A program made the position numbers and the translations under genes. The notes under the pieces are model-generated. The model was given only the letters and a program-made list of their open reading frames with translations. It ran no database searches and had not been told where the DNA came from. This document shows, piece by piece, positions 1 through 10,889 of a DNA stretch of 64,000 nucleotides. Origin of the DNA: Metallyticus violacea (taxonomy: Eukaryota > Arthropoda > Insecta > Mantodea > Metallyticidae). Every line of letters begins with the position of its first letter. The first letter of the stretch is position 1. Location of the stretch: assembly GCA_030762175.1 (NCBI GenBank), contig CM060831.1, positions 66,017,501-66,081,500 on the forward strand. Reading direction: 5' to 3'.

Positions 1-984
1 AGCGCATGTGCGACTTTGTATAAAAATAACGGAAGATGTAGAGGATACAGGAAATGTAAATACCATAAGGTTAGGGTTAAAGTTTATGGTTAAACATAGG
101 TAAATAAAATATTTTACTGCACATTCGATTGAGCTACTGTGCTGTTGTTGAAGATAGTCGCTGAAATTATTAGAACTGCAATGTTGGACTAGTCAGTTAA
201 ACGAAAATTGACCGTACAGAAATGAACAATGAAAATGTTATGTGTGTTCAAATAGGCAGTGCGTTTTACGCAACAACTTTCTCCCTAAGCTTCAAAAAGT
301 AAACATCTGTTAAAAAACAATATTTTTGTAATGCTTAATTTAACATAAAAGCATTAATCACGTGCCGCACCTGCGAATTACTATAGTGTATAAAAAGTTC
401 TCTTCTGCAAAACAAATAGTATCTGCAATGTAATGTTGTTTTACAAATTTATGAGTTTTGCATTGCGAGTTTTTTTCCCCATCAAAACATGCTTTTTATA
501 GAAACTAACAAAAGAGGCTATTGTAGTAACTGCCTTTTATTTTTATGCTCCACACAATGGAGACACTAAATGCAGCAAAGAGATTACATTTTGCCCTCAC
601 ATGGAGGTTTAAATTAAATCGTTGTAATTAGCTTACCATTTGTTTCTCTACAACGTTTGGGCCTCGTTTAAAAAGGGAACATATTCCATTTTGTACCTGC
701 ACCGTTGTCTGGGTTATCCAGTATGTTATGACGTTAGAATACAGAAATATTAACAAAGCTTATTTAGAAAAGAGCTGAATTTTGTTCGCAAGCGTAGAAA
801 GAATGTTTATAGCTGTTCGGGTTTTAGTAGCAGCACCGTAAACGCTTTCTAACAAACGAAGCAAAAACGGAAATAAAGAAAATAAACGCAAATACAGTGA
901 ATTATATGCGCACTGCGTAATAATACAGAAGTCTGTCACGCGAGAACTGCATAAACTAAGCGAATTATTCAGCAAGTGGAATAA

Positions 985-986
<2 letters not shown>
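1..986. other. AT-rich non-coding DNA, nothing recognised
   Basis: No repeat family, RNA gene or protein motif was recognised. Short open frames here are low-complexity and have no family signature. Confidence 0.6.

Positions 987-1034
<48 letters not shown>
987..1034. repeat. (TA)n microsatellite
   Basis: About 24 uninterrupted TA units. It directly abuts a Penelope-type terminal repeat. The same arrangement recurs at 18183-18211, so the tract may be the 3' tail of the element rather than an independent microsatellite. Confidence 0.95.
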
Positions 1035-1039
<5 letters not shown>

Positions 1040-1203
1040 AATTAACAGTAACACTTGAAATCGGCTTTCCATGGAACAACTCAACTAGTTCGAAATATAG
1101 GGATTTCAAGTGTGACTTTATCTTAGTGTTTTATCCTTTTAAAAGCTTCTATAATTACTGTTAATTTGTTACATTGCTAACAGTGTTACTTTATTTTCAT
1201 TTT
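1035..1203 (+). mobile_element. Penelope-like element terminal repeat fragment, partly palindromic
   Basis: The stretch from about 1072 matches the terminal repeat of the Penelope-like element at 18.2-19.9 kb. Shared landmarks in order are AGTTCGAAATATAG, TCTTAGTGTTTTATCC, AATTACTGTTAATTT and GTTACATTGCTAACAGT. It forms an incomplete palindrome: CACTTGAAATC on the left pairs with GATTTCAAGTG on the right, around a CCATGG centre. The left arm lacks about 25 bases of the right arm. Farther out, AAATTAACAGTAA pairs with TTACTGTTAATTT. No coding part is attached. The family is assigned by similarity to the locus that does carry a GIY-YIG frame; the match was made by eye. Confidence 0.6.
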
Positions 1204-2029
1204 TCTTTTATATTATATTATATATAATCTATATAATCCAATATTAATTGTTGAGATAAGTTATGGCATTACTGTGAGTTAAAGAAAAACTGAACTATAA
1301 TACATTACACTGGGGTTGCCTGCTTTTCCCTTCAAAATCAAATGAAAATAAACGTCTAAAGTGAAACTAATCTAAATTTCAAAAGTAAGGGGAACGAAAT
1401 TAGAATTCTTGCAATCTATGAGTATTACGAAAGAGAAATCAAATTTTTAGAATTCTTATTCTATTGGGATTAAACAACAAAAAATAATAGTATACTATTA
1501 ATTAAATTAAATATATCGCTACTGACAAGTAAAACTATACTATGTGGGTAATTTTAAACATTTTTAAATGTACCCATGTTCATGAACTAAGCCCTTGTTA
1601 TCATTATTACATTCATTAAAATAGAGAGAAATAACAGAAAATTTCGACTTACATTGTAGCTATATACATAAGAAAAAGTTCGTATGTGTCAATAAAACAA
1701 AAATATGTTTCTATTTAAAAACAATTCACTAAGCAAATATATACAATCAACAATATACAATCGAAGTTCCATCGATTTTCAATGGCTCTGAAATTTAATT
1801 TACATGTTATTGTAGTCAAAACATGTATTGCAAACGTTTTCTGAAGATTATTACAAAGCGCTCTTAAATGCAAATATAATTTTCAAACACATTTTAGATT
1901 AATATTTTACATTTTTTATCTTCACGACAATGCCTTGTTAAAATATAAAACTTATGCATCTTATAAATAGAGTTTATACGCTGAGATAATTTGTCCTATT
2001 ATTTTGAAACAATTGAGAGAAAATTAAAC
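1204..2029. other. AT-rich non-coding DNA, nothing recognised
   Basis: Very AT-rich with no long frame and no recognised repeat. The first 40 bases are a TTTTATATTATATTA-like continuation of the preceding repeat tail. Confidence 0.55.
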
Positions 2030-2475
2030 AGAGCAATTTTTAAATTTAGATTTTTAGATATAGTCCTGTTCCTAATGATCTGATTTCCATAATTTTCAGA
2101 AACTATTTTTCATATTTTATTTAAATGTGTGCTCGAGTGATGTGAAAAAATTATTAGTGCCACTAGAGCAATTTTTACATTTTTGGGATTTCAGATAACC
2201 CCCTTCGTAATTATCTTGTTTCCCTGATTTTCAAAACTTATTTTCCTTATTTTATTTAAATGGTATATACCGAGTTTCTTTGCAATAAAATAAATATAAG
2301 TGTCGCTAGAGCGATTTTTAAATTTTGAGTTTCAAGTAAACCCAAGTTCCTATTAGTCCGATTTCACTGATTTTCGGAAATTATTTTTATTATTTTATTT
2401 CAATGGCCTGTACCTAGTTTCGTTATTAATAACAAAAATTGCGGCCGCTAGAGCGATTTTTACATATTCTCTGTA
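2030..2475. repeat. Degenerate tandem repeat, unit about 135-143 bp
   Basis: Three full units begin at 2030, 2165 and 2308 with AGAGC(A/G)ATTTTTA, and a partial fourth begins at 2450. Inside each unit the order is conserved: AGAGCRATTTTTA, a GTTCCTAAT- or CCTATTAGT-like segment, a CTGATTTTC-like segment, then TATTTTATTTAAATG. The units have diverged considerably, so the array is old. It resembles a short satellite or minisatellite array, or the repeated part of an unknown transposon. It matches no other region of this window. Confidence 0.75.
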
Positions 2476-2489
2476 GGTCCAATGGTCGA

Positions 2490-4880
2490 ATTTTTCTGGT
2501 TAATGTACTCGGTTTGTTAAATGCTGAGTATCGTTGAGAAAAAATAAATACGCCAGCTATTGCGTTAACAGACACACACACAATTATGTATATGCATATA
2601 TACATTTTTTTCATTGTCAATTTTGGTGCCTATTAAGTAAAATCGCTGGAGATTTGAAGAAATTTTTCAAATATATTTTCAAGGGTACAACAGCAATAAT
2701 AAAAACCCGTTTTGCTGTACTTAAATTCTCATAGAGAGTACAAACGCCCAAGCGGAGTGCCTCAAGAGTAAATACTTGGGATACACATTTGGAAGATACC
2801 GTTTTAAATCACTTGGGGCCAGTCATCCCGACATTGTTTGTTTGCTTTTTTCGTGGTCACTTAGGGGAATGCTAGGATGAATATTTACTTTCGACAAATT
2901 TCCGCTTCTCTACGTTGTTTCGTTGATTCAGTTAAAGGGTCGAAAGTAGCTGATGCTGTGTGCTATGTGACGTTGGCTTGTGTTTTGGAAAGTTTTTGTC
3001 CCGGCATGGAAATGGACTTTTGGAGGGGGGGGGCATCACTGGCGTCCATCTACTTCCAGGCAGAGTGTCCTATAGGAAAGTTGTTCTGCATATTCATCAA
3101 GACATTCGTGCCTGACACTCTCTGCGGCACCACGCAAACTATAGCCCACACTTGGGAAGCAACAGGTGCGCATAGCACAAGAAGGCAGTCAGCGCACAGC
3201 AAACTGCAATTGAAAAAGTGCAGCGTTTATCGGCGTGTTGTGTTGTTTTGCTTCTCTCAGTGTTTTTGCATATTGCAGTCATGGTTTACAAATCTAGTAC
3301 GAAAGGAACTTTAATGTAGCTTAACTTAAAAAGCTGCTCTGCTGCAAGTACATATGGCATATTTGTAAAGTTAACAATTTTTATATTAATGCCTAACCAA
3401 ATAAATACCTTCACGAGAATTTGGGAGAAAATAATCCAATGATTTTGAAATACTTTCTCAGTCTCTTTAGTGCAGATCTTATAATGCCCAAGAAATCAAT
3501 AAGAAAATTTGAAATTATTGAACTGCATTTATTCTTTGTTATTGTAAATTATAGGCCATGAAGTAATCAATTAATAATGATTTTAAATTCTAAATATTCT
3601 GAAATGAACTATTAAACATACCACCTTTTGCATGTCCAGTTGTATGTAACATTTCATTAGAGTACCTACATTAATAAATATCGAATGTTTTATATTTTGT
3701 TTTAATGAAATAAAATGTAAATATACATGTTGATATAAATATAATAAAATTTATCCACATAATATCTACTTTCATCTTTATTTTTCTGTTATACTGAGAA
3801 CATATACATAATTTGTTAACCTAAACAGCTAAATTTAATTTTAACCTCTCCAAGAAATTTAACAACCGTGCTAGTGTCTAGGGGGAAAACATGCCAGCCA
3901 GATATTTAATGTTGTATCGCAGTATGTAAGATTATAAAAACGGTGTAGTTAAAATATTGTATTTTTTTCCTCATTTCCCTGCAAATTCAATATTTTTGCC
4001 TAGGTACATATTTGGGAAGCAGAATAAGCTGACATACGGGAGTTGAGTACAACTCCCAAGGCTCTCGGTTCTGCCCGTACCTAACCTAGGTACACATTTC
4101 TCCAGAGCTTTTACTAACAGCAAAACTTTCGTGCTTGCATAAATAAGTAGAAGCTAAACAAGTAGACCAGAGAGTTAATGCACATAGGAACACATAGTAC
4201 AATTCCTAAACAAGTATTTGCTTAAGCAGGAGTATGCGATTGAAAGAAAACAGCTCAAAGTTGATATAAAAAGTTGAGGTCAAGTTAGAAATATTAAACG
4301 ACAGTAATTTTAAAAATAACAGACTAGTGACGATAACAGATGCAGCAATTCGAGGGAGATAAGTGAATTTAAGCAATTATAAACTAATAAAATTAGTAAA
4401 TACTATGTTAAACAATACGGGAAAAAGTTGTAAAATTAAAGAGCATTAAAACACATTTCAAGAAGCTTTTGCGCTATCGCGAAATCAGATTTCAATGAGT
4501 AGGCCTGAAAATGGAGTAGAGAAAATAATAATAGAATTCAGGAGATAACAAAAAAAAAAGTTTAATTTGTATGAGTATCATAAAAAACACGAAATTCAGA
4601 TGGTGCATAAAATCGTAGAGAATGGAGGGAAGGAAAATCTATTGCAAGAAGGTCCTGGAAAATGGAAATTTTCATAGTGTCACGTAGTCTCAAAGAGAGA
4701 GAAGGGGGGATAGAGGATAGAAGAAAGTGCCGTAAATTCTCATATATAGGTGTATTTATAATTATATACTTTTTAGCACTAGAAAGAAACAATTCAAGAT
4801 AAGCGGCCTATGCCTGAAATCGATTCATAGATAGTCTTTAAACAATCTATTTACTACTAGATACTCCTGCACGTAATAGG
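2490..4880. other. Non-coding DNA, no gene recognised
   Basis: A 145-codon open frame at 2877-3314 (+) has no recognisable domain, is Cys/Phe-rich and lies in DNA with a G8 run, so it is not accepted as a gene. The part at about 2960-3010 resembles 28440-28490 and may be an old shared repeat. The rest is AT-rich. Confidence 0.5.
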
Positions 4881-4889
4881 ACCGTCAGC

Positions 4890-5270
4890 TCATTTGGCAC
4901 TGCAGTCTACGAACAATTCTTGAAACAATGTCTCCTTGAGTTACTGAGCCGCTTCCCATTCGGCAGCTCATGTGGACGCAACATGACGGTGCTCCGACAC
5001 ATTTCACTCTTCGTGGGGGAGCTGACTTCATGCAGCCTTTTCAAAAAAGTAGGTCTGAAGTGAAGTGACCAGCGCGCGCCCCACACTTGATACAACAGAA
5101 TTTTTACCTTTGGGATGGCTGTTTACATCGCATTAACGGAATCTGAAAAGTATTCACTCTTTAGAATCTTCTCTGCATAACTCTGAGCAGCGTCAGAAGA
5201 GTTTGAGAGAGAAAGTAAGACCTTCAATACTCTTAATGCTTGCATTATAAATGGAGGTTTAGACCTTTGA
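4890..5270 (+). pseudogene. Decayed Tc1/mariner-type transposase fragment (DDE_3 region)
   Basis: Read on the plus strand in shifting frames, this gives the middle and end of a Tc1/mariner-superfamily transposase. The clearest piece is near 4950-5020: RQLMWTQHDGAPTHF, where the D of QHDGAP is the second catalytic aspartate of the DDE/D triad. Downstream, after frame changes, weak matches to an LWG segment and to the C-terminal Arg-rich stretch before a terminal NGG motif can be followed to about 5270. There are stops and frameshifts, and no N-terminal helix-turn-helix or terminal inverted repeats were seen. It looks related to the fragments at 8165-8330 and 22703-23354. It is a dead fossil; family placement comes from motif recognition only. 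Confidence 0.6.
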
Positions 5271-5279
5271 ATTGTAAAA

Positions 5280-6995
5280 GATTTATTTATTTTTATATTT
5301 TCTTTCTCAACAAATCCTTTACGTAAAACCCTGATCTGTAGAATAAATGAGATATTTTCGTTTTAAAAGATATCTAGAGTCTCAATAAATGAATTTAATT
5401 CAGAGAATAAAACTTACATTATACAAATATATGACGAGTCCATACTACAAAACCTAAAAAGCCAGTTACTCAAATTATTCCAGGATACACAGTAAATGTT
5501 CACAGAGCTGCTTTTGGTGAAATCTGGAGCTGTCTACTCTTTTGACTTGCCGATATCTGTCTGCGTTTTAATGCTCTTCATATCTGAATGAGTATTTTCT
5601 CCCTACTCTTCACTAACACCAACATTTTTGGGGAGGAGTTTTTCATCGTAAAGCCTAAAACATTGAATTTCATAAGATGAAATGCCATATGATTAAAATT
5701 GTATTTCTTGTAGACCCATAGAATTTCTGCATAAACATTTTGAAGGATTTCTAGGAGTTAATTTGAGTTACAGATAAAAGAACCATTGCACAGAAAAGTT
5801 TAATTAAAACTTTTCAAATTTAGATACGAGTCTCACACAAAGTCAGGCATTGTCTAGATTTTCAAATTCGGGTCTTCAGCTTCTTCGGCTATGCACTGTC
5901 CGGTTACAACCTAGAAATACATGGTTTTATGTGAAAATATCTAGTGTGAAAGATAGTCAATATAAATCGATTAACTAGAAGCCTGGAGCGCAAGTATTTG
6001 AATGTTTCGATCGTCTCTTGGAGATACAATCTTCGTAAAGAGAAAACCTTTGAGGTCCCCAGGGTATATACTCCCACTCAGGTGGTAGAAGTTCGCGGGG
6101 AAGTGTATGAATAGAACATCAGCAAAGTAAACCAAAGAGATGTGGTTCGAATTCAGGTGTAATCTCAAAAGGGTCCCATATAGCTCCAATTGGAAAAGCT
6201 GATTTCAATTTGGGACGATATGGCAGCAATTATAATGCAACGAGCATTTATATTGAAGCAAAATTAATCATTAATAAGGTAAATGTTCAGGATCCATTGG
6301 CTTAAAAAGTTACTTTGTTCCTTAGAAACCATTGAAACTCAAGAGAAAAAACATGCATATTAATGTGAAGAAAAGTATATTTTAAGGCAATGTTATTAGT
6401 CAAGATCTTAATTTTTCATGAATCTAACTTAATTTGAACGATTGAACAGAAGAATGAAAGCCCACTAATTCCCTTAAGGGCAAAAGTCTCCTGCACGAGG
6501 TAAGGCTGCCTCCAATTTTATCACTTGATAAGCTAGTCGAAGTGGCGAGTCAGGTCTACACTACCCTAATTTAGAACTACACACAACTTTGACTATGTGT
6601 CTGCGTGCGCAGTTTTCTTAACCTTTGCCTGGATTAAGTATTTAATAAACTCCATCTGCAGGACTCTCTACACGGTTCTATTTCTTGCTATTGTTGACCA
6701 TTGGCTGCCTGCTATGGTCTTGAAAATTTCTGACCTTCTACATCTAGGCCTATAATTTCTTCTCCTTCTGGTGAGGGTTGCATATCATGATCACATATGC
6801 CTTTCTGCTTTCCTAAGCCTCGCAACGTGGCCATTATATCTCTATTTGAGAGAAGCATTTTCTCCAAATAATTTTTCATACATTTCTTCAGGTCTATTTC
6901 GAGGCACTTAGCACCTTCTAATCATTTTTTCTCTGGCATACTTGGTCATAGACATTCATAGTTTTGTTTGTTAAATGTCATGTCTGACAACCGAT
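5280..6995. other. Non-coding DNA, nothing recognised
   Basis: No repeat or coding signature recognised. Short frames, including one at 5971-6189 (-), show no family motif. Confidence 0.5.
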
Positions 6996-7007
6996 ATGAG
7001 CCATTAT

Positions 7008-7297
7008 TGTTGTTGATTTGTTTTATTTATGGACGCTCTTTAACATCTCAGGTCATCAGCATCCCATTCTACTCAGGGCGTGAAACGGCCGACAAATTTT
7101 GCTCAGAGGCCTCTTCTTTCAGGCTTGAGGTTCTTTTTCGTGCCGTAAATGTACGACACGGGACCCAAGGCTTTACTTTCCTTCCGAAGGAAAGGATTTT
7201 TAAACCCGAAAAAATCCATTCGATCCTGGCCGGGTTTGAACCCGCCATCTTGGGTTTAGAAGGCAAGTATGGCTATTACTATATCACCAGGACCGAC
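7008..7297 (-). mobile_element. SINE-A, complete copy with target-site duplication
   Basis: tRNA-derived SINE on the minus strand. The tRNA-like head is at the right end (about 7215-7297), with a B-box-like GGGTTTGAACCC (written on the plus strand) and a terminal CCAGGACCGA-type acceptor segment. The body holds the family landmarks TTTGCTCAGAGGCCTCTTCT and GTGCCGTAAATGTACGACAC. The tail is the TTTATTTATGG end at the left. It is flanked by an imperfect 12-bp duplication, ATGAGCCATTAT at 6996-7007 and ATGAGTCATTAT at 7298-7309. The open frames across it on both strands are antisense SINE sequence, not genes. Confidence 0.88.
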
Positions 7298-7309
7298 ATG
7301 AGTCATTAT

Positions 7310-8164
7310 AACTCAAGAGAAAAAGCAAACATTTCTATAGAAAAGGATCTTTAGGTATTTAATAGTAAACTTTTAAATTTGGGAGTAAAGCAGATTGCTT
7401 CGTTATTACTGTTGCGCAATTCTGCAGATACTCCAAAAAACGAATTTACGAAAGGGAGCTTTCAATTATGCTTTTCTTTTTTCTCCGTGCCATCTGTACT
7501 TAAAAGCACCCTAAAATCTCCAAGAATCAGCTATTAATTTGAGAAAACGTTTTCATTACAGTCTGTATTATGAGGATCTATAACGCTGAAAATTGTTCAT
7601 TTAACGACCGGTCTTGGCCTGCATGGCTAGCAGATGGTTGATGGAACGCATGGTACAACCTTAGAGAGAGACAGAAAGAAAAACAATGGCTAGGAACAAT
7701 GACCTATTTGGAAAACGTCGAAAGGATTCGCTGCGTTCACAATGCCATCTTCACATCATGTTCAAGATATATCATAAACAGGAAATAAATCTGTTCGGAA
7801 CATTTGATTTTTATACCAAACGGACAAAAGTACCTCCCCAGTAATAAAAAAATACCAACACTCAACATCTCGTTACGCCTGAATTTTTATTTGGCAGATT
7901 GGCAGGTAAAATTAAATTTTAATATACTGTAGTAATACATGTTTTAGTGGTCAATATACAGGTGTGGAAAAACAATGTACAGAAAATTATAGAGTAAAAA
8001 TAGCAGTACCAAAATAAGCATTTTAAGTTTAGAAACATGAGCACTGCATAATCACAATTTAAATCTGACGTTATGAAAATAAAATGTAACTCAATATGTG
8101 TGTACTGTCTCAGCTAATGAGTATTGGTACACAATAAGGAACTAATATTACATACGGTACTTAA
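7310..8164. other. Non-coding DNA, nothing recognised
   Basis: No gene or repeat recognised. ACAGGTGTGGAAAAACAATG at about 7960 looks vaguely like a transposon end but has no partner that I could find. Confidence 0.45.
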
Positions 8165-8330
8165 ATGATGTACCGTGGAGGCCAGAGATGGCCCCCCGCG
8201 CCCTATCCATGTCACCAAATGTTCTGTTTAGGTGATTTCGAATTGTAAGTGGAAAATGTGTAGGGGCGCAGTCATGTTGGAACCATAAGTTTCGCCTAAT
8301 TTCAAGACGAGCGTTCTGTATTACCGTACC
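8165..8330 (-). pseudogene. Tc1/mariner-type transposase fragment (DDE_3 region)
   Basis: The minus strand reads continuously through NARLEIRRNLWFQHDCAPTHF and on through an LTIRNHLNRTFGD stretch. This matches the region around the second catalytic aspartate of Tc1/mariner-superfamily transposases, whose usual form is WFQHDGAP.HF. The glycine after the aspartate is a cysteine here. The third-aspartate motif (SPDLTP.DFYLWG in the family) is missing, and what follows is unrelated. No terminal repeats were found. It is a short dead fragment related to the one at 4890-5270. Confidence 0.7.
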
Positions 8331-9279
8331 ATCTTATAGGCTTCAAAATACAAATGCTGCATTGAACATCAGACAGAGCTAGGGACTAGTACTGTACAAG
8401 AGTGCATTTTGTTTACATCTGGCATGTCAAAAGTTTCACAATCTGAGATTCTAACATGACGGGTTTAATGCTGACGCATGTAACGCAGTAAAAAAAGCTA
8501 TTCCTTGTTCCTATCTTCAAAATTCTTAATTTGGTACTGCTTTTTTACTCTACACTTTTCTGCATCCAGTATCTTTGAATTTAAAGGCATTTGGACTCAG
8601 ACACAAACATGTAAATTAATAACCTTCGTTTTCAAAAAAAATGCCACATTAATAAGGATTCTAATCTGGAAAACTAAAACTAAAATATAAATTGACTCAA
8701 TTTCATTTTAAAATTATTACTAATTTCGTATTTATGTAGAAAATAAAGATAGCAATTTTTATTTTTTCTCTGAGCATACATACCTTAAAACTAAAACAAG
8801 GCTTGGAAGTTGTGTTACCACGTGTATACTAAACATTATTGGTACTTGCAAAAAAATAATAAAACAGATCACGTATGGGTAGAACGTCGGTAATTTTCAT
8901 TGTTAGACCCCTACGTTTAGCCACTCAGCAATGGAGAACTCGACGTGAACGGTGATGGCAGGAGGAGGCTAAAGGCTTTATGACCCATGCACAAAGGCAT
9001 GTCATTTAATCGAGCGCTGAGCCTGTAAGAGCTTAGACAAATTCACACTTCAAAAGCCTTTTGTCATTACTAAATACGTGCTATAAAATATGTCTGGGAT
9101 AAAGAAAAAAAAAGGAAGACCTTCACTGTGTTTCACATAAAGAGGAAAAAGGAAGACATTTGCATGTATTTGTGTATTTATTCCTATCGTATGAATGAAT
9201 ATCCATAGTAATTTTTACAATTTAAAAGAAAATTTGAATATCTGTGATGTTTTTCGCTAACACAAATCGCAGCCTTCTT
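8331..9279. other. Non-coding DNA, nothing recognised
   Basis: AT-rich, with no motif or repeat that I can name. Confidence 0.5.
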
Positions 9280-9865
9280 AAGGTTCTTATCGCCGCTGCA
9301 ACCAAAGCGCAGTGTGGCAGGCTCCTCTCAACTTTACGTCAGGATTGATGGCGGCGGTTAAAGACGACTGATAAGTTTTCAAGTTTGGATGTTTGCTAGC
9401 TGACTCCTAGAAAGCATGGGGCGGCGCTATAAAGCTATAACGAGAATTTTGTGCAAGGTATGCATAAAAAGGGCGCACGCGGCCTAGGAATCCTCCGGGT
9501 TGTTGGCTGCCGGAGCCCCGGAAAGTTTTAATACCGGAGCTGCCCGGGCCAAGCTCAGGCCTGGCTCTCCCGGGTAACAAGTGGTACAAGCGCCCCCTTC
9601 CACGCGGAGTAGCGAGAAAGACAGACGAATGCACGGATAGACGGAAGGAATGGCATGCATAATTCACAGGACTGAATCTACCTCTTTTTATATATCGGCA
9701 GCTCGGGTTAAACGAACAGAACTGTCACTGCAAAGTAGTGAGGAAATCGAGTCACTTTACTGCTGCGCGCGCATCGCACCAAAATAACTGCTTGCAGTTG
9801 CACTGTCTGAATGTGCAACCTCCCTTTAGCAATAGCCTTAATGCTACTGGTACCGCCGAGTATAA
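9280..9865. promoter_or_regulatory. CpG-rich segment with possible TATA promoter
   Basis: This is the only long non-repeat stretch here that is GC-rich and full of CpG (GGCGGCGG, GGGCGGCGC, CCCGGGCC, GCGCGCGC), against a background rich in A and T. At 9686-9697 a TTTTTATATATCGG-like TATA box is followed about 30 bases later (about 9722) by GTCACT, which could serve as an initiator on the plus strand. No protein domain is visible in any frame: an 86-codon minus-strand frame at 9407-9667 and one at 9738-10073 (+) reflect composition and the GA repeat. It might be the promoter or first non-coding exon of a gene with long introns, or just an unmethylated island. Function is inference from composition. 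Confidence 0.35.
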
Positions 9866-9868
9866 ACT

Positions 9869-9870
<2 letters not shown>

Positions 9871-9923
<53 letters not shown>
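9871..9923. repeat. (GA)n microsatellite
   Basis: About 26 uninterrupted GA units directly downstream of the CpG-rich segment. GA tracts near promoters can bind GAGA-type factors in insects, but no function is shown here. Confidence 0.95.
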
Positions 9924-9926
<3 letters not shown>

Positions 9927-10099
9927 TGCTGTGGCAGTCCGCCCATATCGTCAGTGCAGAGGATTTTTCTACTACAAGAACGGAAATGTGTCCTCTGGGG
10001 CACAAATAAAGTTGACTCCTTTTTATTCCTAATTATTTACTGTGACTTATTGTATAGACATTTTATCAAGTAGATAAAACACAGTTTCTAAAACGGTTG

Positions 10100-10880
10100 C
10101 TACAAGTAGAGAGGGGTACAGCAAACTGTGAGGTTCTTAAATTCAACAAAAGTGTGAATTTAAAAATAAGAACAATTAAATACTGGTTAAAGATAATACG
10201 GGGGAATCAAGCTCTTCTTTCAGAAGCCTGTCTAAGGGAGCAAATAAGCGAAGGTGGGATACGGGTTGAGCATCAAAAATAAAGAAAGGCTGAAACAAAA
10301 TTGAACTAGGGTTTATTTGGTTAAGAGGAGAGGACATTACACGAAGTTGGAAAATAGTCGCAGACGTTTGCGAGATATAGATAGATAAAATATTAAGTCT
10401 CAATGCGCAGAAAAAGTATCGCTGAACCTGCAGGCTCAAATAAATCCGGTGTGGGGGAGGGCGGATTATTTAGATATCTGTGGCAGAGAAGAAAGAAGTG
10501 GTCTCGCATGGTTCAAATTAGGGGCTTGGAAAGGAAGCAAAACAGTTAATGCTCTTGGGAAAAGAATTTGTCCCTTGTGGGGAGAAAGCGACACCTGGAG
10601 GCATATTTTGGCAGAATGCAAGGAAACGGAGATTTTAAAAAATAAGCATTTATAACCGCAATTTCTGAATTCCAATAAAAAATTGAACCTTTTAGCCAGG
10701 AAGCGTTGGTGCTTGCGAGATACACAATTTGGGAATATTTCTAGAGAAGACCCGACAAAGAAGGTTAATGGCTATAGTGAAGAAGGGGGAGTTGGAGAGG
10801 GGATGTGAGTAAATAGAAGGGAGGCTCAAGAGTAAGGGTTCCATTCATGTTTATGTATTATTAATAGAAAAAGTAAATGT
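10100..10880 (+). pseudogene. LINE-1 family copy 1: 3' end of a non-LTR retrotransposon
   Basis: This matches the copies at 46140-47110 and 58420-59510. Near 10160-10200 the plus strand encodes KIRTIKYWLKIIRGNQ, matching KTRTVKYWLK in copy 3; in the family this lies C-terminal to the reverse transcriptase. Near 10490-10640 a frame reads GLAWFKLGAWKG, then CPLWGESDTWRHILAECKE, the Cys/His-type terminal motif (CPLCGEEDT..H.L.EC in relatives) that closes ORF2 of several LINE clades. The reading frame is broken between the blocks and the reverse transcriptase core is absent, so this is a 5'-truncated dead copy. Clade is not determined. Confidence 0.65.
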
Positions 10881-10889
10881 ATCGAAGTA

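Noticed and set aside
40..110. Telomere-like GGTTAGGGTTAAAG near the start
   Set aside because: Only a single TTAGGG-type match occurs, with no tandem repetition.
2877..3314. 145-codon plus-strand frame, the longest in the window
   Set aside because: It contains a Gly run from a G8 tract and has no recognisable motif, no neighbouring exon and no codon bias that I could see.
6968..7354. 128-codon plus-strand frame and its 65-codon antisense partner
   Set aside because: Both lie across SINE-A; the same peptide-like strings (GRSLTSQVISIP, ADKFCSEASSF) recur in antisense of other SINE-A copies, so they are repeat translations, not genes.
9738..10073. 111-codon frame with an Arg-Glu repeat
   Set aside because: The repeat peptide is the translation of the (GA)n tract, and the rest has no domain or codon-use support.
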